64,000 bases of DNA, taken from assembly GCA_020073665.1 (NCBI GenBank), contig JAIQEU010000006.1, positions 124,001 through 188,000 on the forward strand. The letters are read 5' to 3'. The number at the start of each line of letters is the position of its first letter. The first letter of the stretch is position 1. The position numbers and the translations under genes were made by a program. The notes under the pieces are model-generated. The model made no database searches and was not told the DNA's origin. It saw only the letters and a list, made by a program, of their open reading frames with translations. Of the stretch, positions 1-8,375 are shown piece after piece. The stretch comes from Terriglobia bacterium (GTDB taxonomy: Bacteria; Acidobacteriota; Terriglobia; Terriglobales; Acidobacteriaceae).

Positions 1-357
1 CGAACGGACTCGCTAAGAAAAGGAGTCAGGGACCTGCCATGGAGAAAAGATTCTCGCCCGGAACGGGCTCCTTCCAGTCCTGAGTCCAGGAGCTTTCGGC
101 CGTAATCCACGTTGGAGTGCTTGTGATGGTTCATAGGGTCTTCTCACCAACCGATGTGGAGTAGTGCATTCGACTCCGGGCACGGTCATCAACCGTACCA
201 ACATCTATTCCCTCTTAGACTACTTCCCGAGCTGGATGAAAGCTGTGATTTGGGTCACGGGCGTTGGGGCAGCTCGACGGCGCCGCTCGGCTGGTAGCGA
301 GGTCGACTTGACAAGGGGATACCCACGGACGACGATTCGGACAGGCCCCCGATTCCT
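1..357. other. No supported gene (left edge)
   Basis: I see no convincing coding region. A short frame open from the left edge stops at 103-105 and has no recognisable sequence, so it could at most be the tail of a gene outside the window. A TTGACA at 308-313 followed after 17 bases by a weak GACGAT could be a promoter for the gene starting at 358, but only the -35 is good. No tRNA fold or repeat is evident. Confidence 0.4.
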
Positions 358-1155
358 ATGGCGAAAACTGCCAAAGTGGTGCAGCTGAAACCGCAGACCC
401 TGCAGGCTTTTGCTGACTACGTTCGCGAGGCCGAAGGAGAAATGGAGCGGACGCTGGGCGGCGATGTCCCATTCCTGTGGTCTGAAGCCAGTTCCGAGAG
501 GGCACATCTGGTTCGTGAAGGCCAGGTCGTGGCGCAGTTCTGGTCGGGGAAAGGGCCAGTCAAGGTGGCGGGCGGCCTGATCCATGACTGGATCGGGGCT
601 GCATTCGTACCGGCCACAACCATCGCACAGACCCTGGCCCTTATCCAGGACTACGACAACCACAAGAATATCTACCAGCCCGAGGTGATTGGCTCAGCGC
701 TGCTGAGCCGCCACGGCAACGATTTCCAAATCCGCTTGCGACTTCTCAAGAAGAAAGTCATCACCGTGGTCCTCGATACCGACCATGACGTGCACTATCG
801 TTCCCTGGATCATGCCCACTGGTGTTGCCGCTCTTACACCACGCGGATTGCTGAGGTGGAAAACCCTGGAAGCCCGCAAGAGAAGGTTCTGCCCCCCGAC
901 ACCGGGTACGGTTTTCTGTGGCGTCTATATTCTTACTGGCGATTCCAGGAGAAGGACGAGGGTGTGTACGTGGAGTGTCGAGCCATCTCGCTGACGCGCG
1001 ACGTGCCCTTTGGCCTGGGATGGGTGATTGAACCGATCATCCAGAACCTGCCCAGAGAGTCGCTGATGAACACTCTTGAAGCGACGCGAAAAGCCCTGCT
1101 GGGAGGGCGCTCGCTTACTCGCAGGCGCCGCAAGAGCCGTAAAGCTAGAGTCTAG
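358..1155 (+). CDS. Conserved hypothetical protein, possibly START/SRPBCC-like
   Basis: A 265-residue protein with no signal peptide or membrane segment, so probably cytoplasmic. I do not recognise a catalytic motif. The sequence ends in a very basic tail (RRRRKSRKARV), and the central part (HWCCRSYTTRIAEVENPG, then YSYWRFQEKDEGVYVECRAISL) alternates charged and hydrophobic residues like a beta-rich lipid- or polyketide-binding fold of the START/SRPBCC type; that assignment is inference. The ATG at 358 has a poor ribosome site, so a later start such as Met28 is possible. It converges on the small gene on the other strand and shares 4 bases with its stop. It lies at the edge of a storage-lipid neighbourhood, which would suit a lipid-binding role but does not prove one. 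Confidence 0.6.
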   Translation: MAKTAKVVQLKPQTLQAFADYVREAEGEMERTLGGDVPFLWSEASSERAHLVREGQVVAQFWSGKGPVKVAGGLIHDWIGAAFVPATTIAQTLALIQDYDNHKNIYQPEVIGSALLSRHGNDFQIRLRLLKKKVITVVLDTDHDVHYRSLDHAHWCCRSYTTRIAEVENPGSPQEKVLPPDTGYGFLWRLYSYWRFQEKDEGVYVECRAISLTRDVPFGLGWVIEPIIQNLPRESLMNTLEATRKALLGGRSLTRRRRKSRKARV

Positions 1156-1340
1156 GGCAGAACCGCTTCCTCGTCTGGCGCATCCTCCTGCGGTTGCAGG
1201 GGGTCGTAAGAAGAACTAGCCAGGCCATTGTTGACCAGGTGATCGATCAGTTCCTCCATCCACCCAAATTCCTCTTGGCGGAGTTCTTCCTGCCACTCCG
1301 CTTCCTCGTCCACACTCCATGGCCACTTGTCAGAACTCAT
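1152..1340 (-). CDS. Small acidic tryptophan-rich hypothetical protein
   Basis: A 62-residue protein beginning MSSDKWPWSVDEEAEWQEEL. The start is fixed by a good GGAGGG site about 8 bases upstream of ATG at 1340; longer readings of the same frame contain low-quality sequence. It is strongly acidic, has four tryptophans within 27 residues, no cysteine and no signal peptide, and is probably mostly helical in its first half. The function is unknown; an acidic partner of a basic protein is possible. Its stop overlaps the stop of the convergent gene at 1155 by four bases. Confidence 0.6.
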   Translation of the reverse strand: MSSDKWPWSVDEEAEWQEELRQEEFGWMEELIDHLVNNGLASSSYDPLQPQEDAPDEEAVLP

Positions 1341-1446
1341 CGCGGTACCCTCCGGCAACAGGGTGAAATGGCGAAGCCAGCATACGCGCTTCCCAGCAGG
1401 AATTCTGTGATGGCGTACACAAGCGTGAGTGATGATGCAGGATGGC

Positions 1447-2253
1447 TTATGCGGGCGAAGTGGCCTCGGCCAGACGCTCGGCAATGACGGTATACGCGGA
1501 GGGATTGAAAACCAGTCCCACGTGGGTACCGGGAACCTCGAAGTCGATGTCACGGTCTCCGGTCCGGCAATATCGCCAATCCACGATTCCATCGTCACAG
1601 GTGTAGATGGCGGTCAGGGCAATCGATTTCGGCATGTTGCAACGCAGGGAACTGAGAAAATTGCAGGTACAACGTGGGGTGTAGCAGTCCGGGAGCACTC
1701 CGGCACCATGCTCGTGCAAGATCTGGGTGCGAACCACCTTGGCCGCATTCAGGACAGAAGGATGCATGACCGTGCCCCGGATGGGGGCCCCGAGCGTTAT
1801 CACCGAGGCAACGTCCTTCGGGCGTTGGGCAGCTACCGAGCGGGCAATGATTCCTCCCAGGCTATGGCCGATGAGGTGGATCTTGCGCCCCGTGTCTTTG
1901 AGGGCCTTGTCAATGGTCGCCGCTAAACGGTATCGGATCAGCAAGTTCGGACATTCCGCATTCAAACCGATGCCGGAAAGGTAGGGCCGGTAGCCGATGC
2001 GCTCGAGCCAGGAATGCAGGTGGGATACGTAGAGGTCGGTGCCGAGGAATCCGGGGATGACCACGACCGCGGAGCCATCCCCACGCGGTATGCCTAAACC
2101 GTAGTAGACTGGCGAAGCATGCAACAATAGGAGTTCGGCGCCAAATAGCGCTTCTTTCCAGATTGCAATATCCGCGTCCGCCTCGTGTTCGCGAATGCGG
2201 GGTCTCGTCGCCGTTGCGGTTGACCTTCTTCGCCCTACGCCGTTCCGTTTCAC
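1447..2253 (-). CDS. Alpha/beta-hydrolase (lipase/esterase-like)
   Basis: A 268-residue alpha/beta-hydrolase. The nucleophile elbow GHSLGG is at about residues 128-133, preceded by the oxyanion region VVVIPGFLGTDLYV typical of lipases and PHA-type depolymerases. The likely acid is in CDDGIVDWR and the histidine in PGTHVGL, giving a complete Ser-Asp-His triad in order. There is no signal peptide; the first about 20 residues are basic and low-complexity and may be preceded by a wrong start. It lies downstream on the same strand as a phasin-like gene, so a role in intracellular triacylglycerol or polyester turnover is reasonable. Substrate cannot be read from the sequence. An extra Cys cluster (CYTPRCTCNF) near residue 205 is unusual. 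Confidence 0.75.
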   Translation of the reverse strand: MKRNGVGRRRSTATATRPRIREHEADADIAIWKEALFGAELLLLHASPVYYGLGIPRGDGSAVVVIPGFLGTDLYVSHLHSWLERIGYRPYLSGIGLNAECPNLLIRYRLAATIDKALKDTGRKIHLIGHSLGGIIARSVAAQRPKDVASVITLGAPIRGTVMHPSVLNAAKVVRTQILHEHGAGVLPDCYTPRCTCNFLSSLRCNMPKSIALTAIYTCDDGIVDWRYCRTGDRDIDFEVPGTHVGLVFNPSAYTVIAERLAEATSPA

Positions 2254-2558
2254 CTGGCTGCTTTCCCCCGATCAAGAATCATGAGCGTACCACGGCTTGT
2301 CCCGCGAGCCTTTTCTTGAGCCTTGGCCAATAAAAGTTGTTTTGATTGTGTGTGTTGCCGGAAACCAGAGGCGGTTGCTGCGCCATGCTCTTTGGGGCCC
2401 ATGCCGATGAGGGGTATACCACATCGCTTCGGGTTTCCACAAGCCCCTCCCACTACGTGCCGGTGCTCGCCACGGCACGTCAGCAGAGCTTGAGCGTCGC
2501 GCTTGAGAGCGGAGCGCAAAAATCACTCACGCCACCTAGCCAGGTTATGCCGGCCGTT
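2254..2558. other. Intergenic stretch without a supported gene
   Basis: About 305 bases separate the hydrolase start from the phasin-like stop. Open frames here have no ribosome site and give no recognisable protein. It presumably holds the hydrolase promoter, but I could not pick a convincing one and I see no clear terminator. Confidence 0.4.
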
Positions 2559-3500
2559 TCAAGCAGTGGCGCGCGCTGCCTGGACCTTCTCAGTCTTCCG
2601 ATGATGCACTGCGCGCTGCGGACGGTGCTTGGTCACGCTCACAACTTTCGTTGCTTTGCCTGGCTTGACGATCGACTCGATCAGGGCCTTTTCAGCGCCG
2701 ACAAAGCTCTTAACGCCCTCTTGGGTGAGGCTTGCCACCGGCAAAAGCCGGGCCGGCGATACCAGTTCCACGGTGCGGGTGGCGGCCTTCAAGTTCATGT
2801 TCATCTGCTGGCTGACCACCTCCAGCAGTCTCTTTTGCGCTTCGATAAACGAATTGGTCGCCGCGTGCGCCAGCTTCGACAATTCCGTCTTTTTCATCTT
2901 CCTGGAGGCCTGCTCGTGCTTGCGGCCAGTTGCCTTGGCGGTTTCCTGGGCAATCACGTCAAGGAACTTCCCCTGCGCGTGGACGAAAGTCTCCATGTCT
3001 TCACGGGCCAGATCAACCAGATGCGTGCCCTGATAGCCTTCACCAGCTTTCACAGCTTCGAGCCAGTGCAGGGTCTGCTTGCGGGTGGTTTTCAGGAAGT
3101 CCTGCTGCATCCGGATAAAGGTATCGATACTGCGACGCACAAGGTCGGTCATCACCACTCCGGGCGTGGAACCGGCAACCCGTTCCTTGACGCCGTTCAT
3201 CACGATTTCGTTCTCCTGTTGCACTAAATTGAGCAGGATTTTTTGGGCTTCCATGAAGCTCGAAGTTCCCTGGATCGCCAGTTCGCTCAAAATCGCCACT
3301 GGTGAGTGCTCCAGGTCGAGTCTTCCATGCTCCAGGGTCTTGGTCACTGCCGCGTTCTGACGCATGGCCACTTCTCCGAAGATCCGCTGGGTAGCCGAGA
3401 AGCTCGCAATCCCTTGCTGCATCCACCCTGTTAGCAGGGAGAGGAAAGTTGACGGCCCGCCTTTTGGGTAAGAGGAACCGGGCTTGGTATGTTTGCGCAT
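2559..3500 (-). CDS. Phasin-like granule-associated protein (copy 1)
   Basis: A 313-residue, almost wholly helical protein, start chosen at MRKHTK because GGAGG lies 8 bases upstream. It contains repeated amphipathic units of the form (S/T/N)F(I/V)xAQKxxLxxxxQQ, for example SFMEAQKILLNLVQQENEIV, TFVHAQGKFLDVIAQETAKA and SFIEAQKRLLEVVSQQMNMN, typical of phasins coating polyhydroxyalkanoate or lipid granules. The C-terminus is very basic (KHRPQRAVHHRKTEK), as in phasins that also touch DNA. It is a clear paralogue of the protein at 13079-13996 along its length. A sigma70-type promoter and a PhaR-type palindrome stand directly upstream, so expression probably follows polymer availability through the PhaR encoded at 12197. 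No PHA synthase is in the window, so the polymer is inferred. Confidence 0.8.
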   Translation of the reverse strand: MRKHTKPGSSYPKGGPSTFLSLLTGWMQQGIASFSATQRIFGEVAMRQNAAVTKTLEHGRLDLEHSPVAILSELAIQGTSSFMEAQKILLNLVQQENEIVMNGVKERVAGSTPGVVMTDLVRRSIDTFIRMQQDFLKTTRKQTLHWLEAVKAGEGYQGTHLVDLAREDMETFVHAQGKFLDVIAQETAKATGRKHEQASRKMKKTELSKLAHAATNSFIEAQKRLLEVVSQQMNMNLKAATRTVELVSPARLLPVASLTQEGVKSFVGAEKALIESIVKPGKATKVVSVTKHRPQRAVHHRKTEKVQAARATA

Positions 3501-3514
3501 ATAATCGCCTCCAT

Positions 3515-3529
3515 TGCTGCAATGCAGCA
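3515..3529. promoter_or_regulatory. Probable PhaR operator of phasin copy 1
   Basis: A perfect 15-base palindrome, TGCTGCA-A-TGCAGCA, containing CTGC-N3-GCAG, the form reported for PhaR sites. It lies between the promoter at 3538-3566 and the ribosome site, where a bound repressor would block initiation. Confidence 0.7.
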
Positions 3530-3537
3530 TCAAGCCA

Positions 3538-3566
3538 AAGTTAATCCCACCTTGTAGTTATGTCAA
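3538..3566 (-). promoter_or_regulatory. Sigma70-type promoter of phasin copy 1
   Basis: On the minus strand TTGACA (3561-3566) is followed after exactly 17 bases by TAACTT (3538-3543). The -35 is consensus and the -10 is weak. Transcription would start just before the PhaR-type palindrome. Confidence 0.6.
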
Positions 3567-3733
3567 TATGGCGGCACACTTTTGTTGCTGTGCATCAGGC
3601 GAGAGAATTGGGATAAAACGGGCGGCTTCGCTAGCTGCCAGCGCGCAACCCGAAGACTTTGCGGTACATACGGTGGCCCTGTGACAATCCAAAAGGCTTT
3701 GGTGCGCTGGCCCGAAATGGGACACGGTCGTTT

Positions 3734-4693
3734 ATGCTTGGGTCGGTGAACAATCTTAACCAGGTCTACTCCCAGATGTCGGTTCGGCGGCGGTACGAGG
3801 TCTGGTTTATCCGTCTCGGCCTGGCCGATGGCAGTGGGGCCTGGTGGTTCCGGTATCTGCTGATGAATCCCGGGCGGGGCGGTTGTGCAGGCGAGCCGCT
3901 GGGAATGCCGGTGCAGGTCTGGGCGACGTGGTTTCCGGCCAACGGAGAACCGCGGAGCTTCATCCAGGGGTCTCCGCTAGATGGGTTTCACCTCAGTCCG
4001 AAAGGTCGAAGCCCATTTCACTTTGCCACTGCCGACAACGCGATTCATGAAGACTCCTGCCGCGGACATCTGACCGTCGACGGCCACGACATCGCTTGGG
4101 ACCTGCGATATTCGTCCACGTTCGGGATCACACTGAGCGACAAAGGCTGGATTGGCTTTTCACGAACTCCCCATTCCGACGCAGTCTTTTCCGGCCAGAT
4201 CCTCCTTGATGGTCGGAAGTTCGAGGGACAACCGCTGGGCTTCGGCCTGCAGGGACACAACTGCGGCTACCGGCATCGCAACCTCTGGACTTGGGCGCAT
4301 GCCTATTTTCGCCGCCCCGGAACCGGCCCGAGCACGTTTGAAGCTGTCGTTTACGACATGCCGCTGGGGCTGGTTTTTCGTAAAGCTGTGCTCTGGCACG
4401 AAGGCAAGCAGCATGTCTTCCGCAAGCTGCGAGAGATCCAGGAAGATCGCACCAACCTGCAATGGAATTTCCATGGTTCCGCGAAAGATGGCTCACATCT
4501 GGAAGTTGCCATCTATGGCCGGGAGCCGAGCCTTCACCGCTTGCCATATTTGAAGACGGATTGCTCAGGCACCTTTGATGTGGCCAACAACAGCATGGCG
4601 AGGGCAACACTCCGCTTCGAGCAGCCAGGCAGGCCACCCGAACGACTGGAAACGGCGGACGGCGCGGTACTGGAAATGGGTGGGCAAGCCTGA
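3734..4693 (+). CDS. CrtC/tocopherol-cyclase-like beta-barrel protein
   Basis: A protein of about 319 residues. The opening RRRYEVWFIRLGLADGSGAW, the later YRHRNLWTWAHAYF and the many aromatic beta strands resemble lipocalin-like proteins of the hydroxyneurosporene synthase (CrtC)/tocopherol cyclase/AttH group, which act on or bind hydrophobic molecules. There is no signal peptide. The start is uncertain: ATG at 3734 is used, but ATG at 3776 (MSVRRRYEVW) fits the family start better and has an AGG upstream. It stands alone on the + strand and converges with the ABC1 kinase gene. No carotenoid gene is nearby, so a carotenoid hydratase role is not supported; a lipid role in the storage neighbourhood is inference. 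Confidence 0.55.
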   Translation: MLGSVNNLNQVYSQMSVRRRYEVWFIRLGLADGSGAWWFRYLLMNPGRGGCAGEPLGMPVQVWATWFPANGEPRSFIQGSPLDGFHLSPKGRSPFHFATADNAIHEDSCRGHLTVDGHDIAWDLRYSSTFGITLSDKGWIGFSRTPHSDAVFSGQILLDGRKFEGQPLGFGLQGHNCGYRHRNLWTWAHAYFRRPGTGPSTFEAVVYDMPLGLVFRKAVLWHEGKQHVFRKLREIQEDRTNLQWNFHGSAKDGSHLEVAIYGREPSLHRLPYLKTDCSGTFDVANNSMARATLRFEQPGRPPERLETADGAVLEMGGQA

Positions 4694-4730
4694 CTCGCTT
4701 CTGGAATGCGCCCCGTCGCTGGTTCTTGAT

Positions 4731-6374
4731 CTAGACTTTGTCCGAAGCGGACCGTGACCGGTCCAGCAGTGCCTGGGTCCCTTGCCACCATAGCCGGCCG
4801 CCATAGAACAGGGTACTGGATTGCACGGCAAACCAATCCTTGAGGGAAAGGGGTGACCCAAACGCTTTCCAACTGGTCAGCCAGCGTGGGGTGGCGTGGC
4901 GCGCGAGGATAGCGACCATGCTCACCTCCGGATCACCCATATCGTGCTGGACGCCATCCAGCGTGAACAGCACCTTGCGCAACATGATGAGCGGGGCGGG
5001 GAGACGGACCCCTTTGAAGGCAATGTCCTCCAACATGTCCAACGCATCCGCGGCTCCCGGTATGTGCGTGAGCGGCAGTTGGGCGATGAAGCGATCCACG
5101 CAATCACGAATGATTTTCGCCTGCGACCCCTTACGCCTGGCTCCGCCCCGGCTGAGCGCCTGGATTTGGTTAACGATGCCGTCCGGGTCGCGCAAGGCAG
5201 TCATAAAAAACAGCATGGCGAGATGGCGGCGCTCTTCACGGTTGACGTGTTCGGTCAGAGCCCAGTCGAGAATGGTGAGGTCTCCGGTCCGTTTGTCATA
5301 GAGCAGATTGCCGGCGTGGGGATCGGCGTGGAACATCGCATCTTTCTCGGATGAAAACAGAGGGACCGCCAGGAAGGCTTCGATCAGCAACTCGGAGACG
5401 CGGGTCCGCCGCCATCGAGGCATATGGGCAACCGCGTCCGTGACCTTCTTGCCACGCGCTTCCGTCATCGCGGTGATCTTGGAGGTACACAGCGGCTGGA
5501 TGAGACGAGGCACGCGGACACCGAGCACAGAGCCATAGAGGCGAGAGGCCTCCAGAAGCGTTGCCTGTTCTCGCGAAAACTGCACTTCGTGCTGGAGCAG
5601 TCGACGGACGTCGCTGAAGGTTTCGGGGAGGACCCGCTTCGCGAAGCCGTATTCGCGGTGTTCGAGCGCCACGTACTTGGCCAACCCCGCCAGCAGGTGC
5701 ATATCCTCGGCAAAACATGCGGGGATGTAAGGTTTCATGACCTTGAACACGCCGCGTTCCCGCCGCCGGGAGTCGGGGTTCCACCAGGTGAATCGCACCA
5801 CCGCGCTCACACTGGCTTCGAAGAAGATGCCGGGCTTGACTTGCACCGCGTGGGTTTCGAGCCGCTGTGCCAGTTCCTCCTGGATGATGGCGCGGACTTG
5901 ATCAGCGTTCATGTCGGAGATTCCGTTTTCCAACTCCGTGAGCGCGCGCCGCAAAGCCGGGAGCAGGTGTCGGTTACGGGCCAGCACCTGCCCGAGTTTC
6001 TGCAAACCCGGCACCTTCGCAATCAGCTTCAACAGGCGTTCCCCAGTCGGCGTGTTTGCCGGCAGTTCCATTTGTTCGACCAACTTGGGGGCCAGGCGTT
6101 CGATCGAAAGGTTCAGAAACATGAACAGCATGGCGTCCTGAACCAGCGGGCGCCAGTGGGTATATTTGTCCGGGACCAGTTCCTCTGCCGGCAGGCGCTG
6201 GATGACCCAGCGCCCGATCCGGTCGCGCAACAGCGGGCCCGCCGGACTGCGCAGCATCGTTTCGATCGCGCTGATTCTTTCCGATGAAGTTGGGTAGGCA
6301 GAGAAAAAAGTAGCCTGCAATTGTTCTGGCGTGAACTGCTGCAGGTCGCGTTCTTTCAGGGAGAAGTCGAACAT
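4731..6374 (-). CDS. ABC1/UbiB-family atypical kinase
   Basis: A 547-residue protein of usual UbiB/ABC1 length. The kinase-like core is visible as GVFKVMKPYI (nucleotide-binding lysine region), the long alpha insertion with HEVQFSREQATLLEASR, the catalytic-loop motif HADPHAGNLLYD and the metal-binding LTILDWAL. In quinone-linked relatives the N-terminal extension carries KxGQ; I do not see a clear KxGQ here, so this may be a divergent branch. No strong C-terminal membrane hairpin is apparent. It is the last gene of a four-gene operon, 33 bases after the response regulator, with GAGGG upstream. ABC1 proteins are ATP-dependent factors for ubiquinone or isoprenoid lipids; here the partners suggest a regulatory or stress function instead. 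Confidence 0.8.
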   Translation of the reverse strand: MFDFSLKERDLQQFTPEQLQATFFSAYPTSSERISAIETMLRSPAGPLLRDRIGRWVIQRLPAEELVPDKYTHWRPLVQDAMLFMFLNLSIERLAPKLVEQMELPANTPTGERLLKLIAKVPGLQKLGQVLARNRHLLPALRRALTELENGISDMNADQVRAIIQEELAQRLETHAVQVKPGIFFEASVSAVVRFTWWNPDSRRRERGVFKVMKPYIPACFAEDMHLLAGLAKYVALEHREYGFAKRVLPETFSDVRRLLQHEVQFSREQATLLEASRLYGSVLGVRVPRLIQPLCTSKITAMTEARGKKVTDAVAHMPRWRRTRVSELLIEAFLAVPLFSSEKDAMFHADPHAGNLLYDKRTGDLTILDWALTEHVNREERRHLAMLFFMTALRDPDGIVNQIQALSRGGARRKGSQAKIIRDCVDRFIAQLPLTHIPGAADALDMLEDIAFKGVRLPAPLIMLRKVLFTLDGVQHDMGDPEVSMVAILARHATPRWLTSWKAFGSPLSLKDWFAVQSSTLFYGGRLWWQGTQALLDRSRSASDKV

Positions 6375-6407
6375 CCCGAGCCCTCAGATTTGCACCCGGC
6401 CCCGGCG

Positions 6408-6773
6408 TTACTTCTTCGCGCTTTCCAGTTCGGCTTCAGACAGGCAGAGCCGAATCTTCTCCAGCAAGCTCGGGAACAGGAACTCTTTGGGAAGCCACAG
6501 CTTGACGTGTTCGCATTCGACCGGGGCGAACGCCGTCATCACGATTACCGGGAATCCCGGGTTCTTGTTGCGAAACGCCCGGGCCAGGTCCACTCCCGTC
6601 ATGCCCGGCATGGCGTGGTCGGTCACCAACAGGTCGAAATCTTCCTTCTCGAACGCTTCCAGAGCCTCCGCGACATTGGTCGCTGGCACGGCCCGGTAGC
6701 CTTCCATGCGCAGGATGTCGCAAGCCAACCGGCACAGCATTTCGTTAGCGTCAACAACCAAAATTCTCTTCAT
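6408..6773 (-). CDS. Receiver-only response regulator
   Basis: A 121-residue CheY-like receiver domain without an output domain. The phosphoacceptor is Asp in LLVTDHAMPGMTG (about residue 52), the conserved Thr lies in VIVMTAFAP, and a Lys follows in LPKEF. The acidic pocket reads LVVDANEM where most receivers have Asp-Asp, so one metal-binding acid is replaced by Ala; the nearby Glu may compensate. The ribosome site is AGGAACG. It starts 8 bases after the AAA+ ATPase stop, so the two are co-transcribed. No histidine kinase is in the window. Confidence 0.85.
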   Translation of the reverse strand: MKRILVVDANEMLCRLACDILRMEGYRAVPATNVAEALEAFEKEDFDLLVTDHAMPGMTGVDLARAFRNKNPGFPVIVMTAFAPVECEHVKLWLPKEFLFPSLLEKIRLCLSEAELESAKK

Positions 6774-6781
6774 GGACGTTC

Positions 6782-7882
6782 CTACTCAGCCGCCGACTCT
6801 GCATTCACAAGGGCTGGGGCTTTGCTGAAAGCCAAGCCCCCGCCGGGTTTCATGCGAATTTCTATGCAGTCGCCACTTGCGACCTGGCCGGTGGCGACCA
6901 GGTTGGCAAGCGCATAAACGAGATTGCGTTCGATGACGCGCTTCAGATGACGCGCACCGTACTTGGGGTCGGTGCCCTCCTTGAGCAACCAACTCTTGAC
7001 GTCCGGGGCGCAGCGGAAAGTGAAATGACTCTGGCCGACCGCGCGGGTGATCCGCTGCTGCACTTTGGTCAGTTCCAACTCCAGGATTTGTTCCAACTGC
7101 TCGGGCCGGAGCGTCTTGAAGACCACCACTTTGTCCAGACGGTTCATGAACTCGGGGGAGAACTTGCGGCGCGCCGCCTCGGTTGCCGTACGACTGATTT
7201 TCTCGTCCAGGCTGGCATCCACCTGCGGTTTCTGGGCAGCGAACCCCAGGCCGCCTTCCGCCAAACCACTCATTTCTGTGGCGCCGAGGTTCGAAGTCAT
7301 GAAGATCAGGCATTGCGAAAGGTCTACATGGCTGTTATCGCCCAGGGTGAGACTGGCTTTGTCGAGGATGCCCAACAGAAGCTGCCACAGGGCCTCTGAG
7401 GCTTTTTCCACCTCGTCGAACAACAGCAGCGTGAGTTTAAGCTTGTCGGTGTGCCACCGGCTCAGTGCTTCCTGGGTCAGCAGCGGCGGGGTGTGCATGT
7501 GCCCAATGTAACCAGGCGGGGAGCCGATCAGCTTGGAGATTTCGTGGTGTTCCTGAAATTCAGCGCAGTCGACCTTGATGAACGCGTGAGAATTTCCGAA
7601 CAGGGCTTCCGCGACCACTTCCACCACATAGGTTTTCCCCGACCCGGTGGGCCCCAGAAAGAGCAGGTTGCCCACGGGCCGGTCGGGTGGCGCCATCCCG
7701 ACAAGGAACATCTGGTAGAGCTCGGTGACTGCCTCGATGGCCGGTTCCTGGCCCACGATCTTGCTGCGCAGGAAAGCCTCAAATTCGCGGGTTGCCTCGC
7801 CATGGCGAGTGACGTCGAGTGCCGGGACGTCGGCTAATTCCCGGACAGAGGTACCCGCCGGCGACTTGATTTCGTCGGACAT
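6782..7882 (-). CDS. Single-ring ClpB/ClpA-type AAA+ ATPase
   Basis: A 366-residue AAA+ protein equal to the second ATPase ring of ClpB/ClpA plus the D2-small domain. Walker A is GPTGSGKT (about residues 79-86), Walker B is LLLFDEVEKA, sensor 1 is in FMTSNLGA, and the C-terminal domain carries KYGARHLKRVIERNL with the sensor-2 arginine. The pore loop shows GSPPGYIGH. There is no N-terminal substrate domain, no first ring and no ClpP-binding loop that I can identify, so it is more likely a remodelling ATPase than a protease subunit. It is second in the operon, 13 bases after the RsbRD-like gene. Confidence 0.85.
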   Translation of the reverse strand: MSDEIKSPAGTSVRELADVPALDVTRHGEATREFEAFLRSKIVGQEPAIEAVTELYQMFLVGMAPPDRPVGNLLFLGPTGSGKTYVVEVVAEALFGNSHAFIKVDCAEFQEHHEISKLIGSPPGYIGHMHTPPLLTQEALSRWHTDKLKLTLLLFDEVEKASEALWQLLLGILDKASLTLGDNSHVDLSQCLIFMTSNLGATEMSGLAEGGLGFAAQKPQVDASLDEKISRTATEAARRKFSPEFMNRLDKVVVFKTLRPEQLEQILELELTKVQQRITRAVGQSHFTFRCAPDVKSWLLKEGTDPKYGARHLKRVIERNLVYALANLVATGQVASGDCIEIRMKPGGGLAFSKAPALVNAESAAE

Positions 7883-7895
7883 GTCACCCTTTGTG

Positions 7896-8375
7896 TCACC
7901 TATGGGCCACAGTATGGATCCTGGGCACGTGCTCGGCTTCGCTTTGCCTTACGCTTTCGTATCCGATCGAGGCGAAGTACAAGATTCGATCAAAGAAATG
8001 TTCCAGGGAGTGCAGTAGGTCCAGTTCGCCGAATAGCTCCAACGGCTCCTCCAGCAGACCTTCTCTCTGCAGGAACTCCCAGAGATATTCTTTGGTGGCG
8101 CTGATCGCCCACAGGAAGGCGCTGAAGGGCACGCCCTGCCGAGCGCGTCGTATGCCGAGCCCGACGTAGCGCTCCTCGATTTCGGACTCGGTCTTGGTCA
8201 GCAGCCAATCGTTGAGGTTGCGATAGATCTCGTGGGTGCGTCGTACCAGCTCGTCGGCAGGCACCTTTTGCAGCAGCAGGCTGCACTGGTCCGAGCTTTT
8301 GAGTCGGTGCAGTAGCCCTTCGGATAATCTGTCGGCGTGGGTTTCGATGAGATTAACGAGCCTGACGGCAAACAT
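7896..8375 (-). CDS. RsbRD N-terminal-domain-like sensor protein
   Basis: A 159-residue all-helical protein, start set by AGGAGG just upstream of ATG at 8375. Features such as VNLIETHADRLSEGLLHRL at the N-terminus, DWLLTKTESEIEERYVGLG and the mid-protein RRARQGVPFSAFLWAISATK match the sensory N-terminal domain of RsbT co-antagonist proteins (RsbRD_N family). The usual C-terminal STAS domain is missing, so it is a stand-alone sensor module. It is the first gene of the operon with AAA+ ATPase, response regulator and ABC1 kinase. In known stressosomes such domains collect signals for partner-switching; here the output is unknown. Confidence 0.7.
   Translation of the reverse strand: MFAVRLVNLIETHADRLSEGLLHRLKSSDQCSLLLQKVPADELVRRTHEIYRNLNDWLLTKTESEIEERYVGLGIRRARQGVPFSAFLWAISATKEYLWEFLQREGLLEEPLELFGELDLLHSLEHFFDRILYFASIGYESVRQSEAEHVPRIHTVAHR

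Noticed and set aside
1-105. Open frame from the left edge
   Set aside because: Only 34 codons of uninformative, Arg/Ser/Pro-rich sequence; it cannot be told from chance.
2250-2519. Possible 89-codon gene in the gap before the hydrolase
   Set aside because: No ribosome site and no recognisable sequence; it overlaps the hydrolase start.
2346-3227. Long + strand frame (293 codons) opposite phasin copy 1
   Set aside because: It is the complement of a well-supported phasin gene, has no ribosome site and its protein is low in recognisable sequence.
5424-6287. 287-codon + strand frame opposite the ABC1 kinase
   Set aside because: No ribosome site, no family resemblance, and the other strand has HADPHAGN and other kinase motifs.
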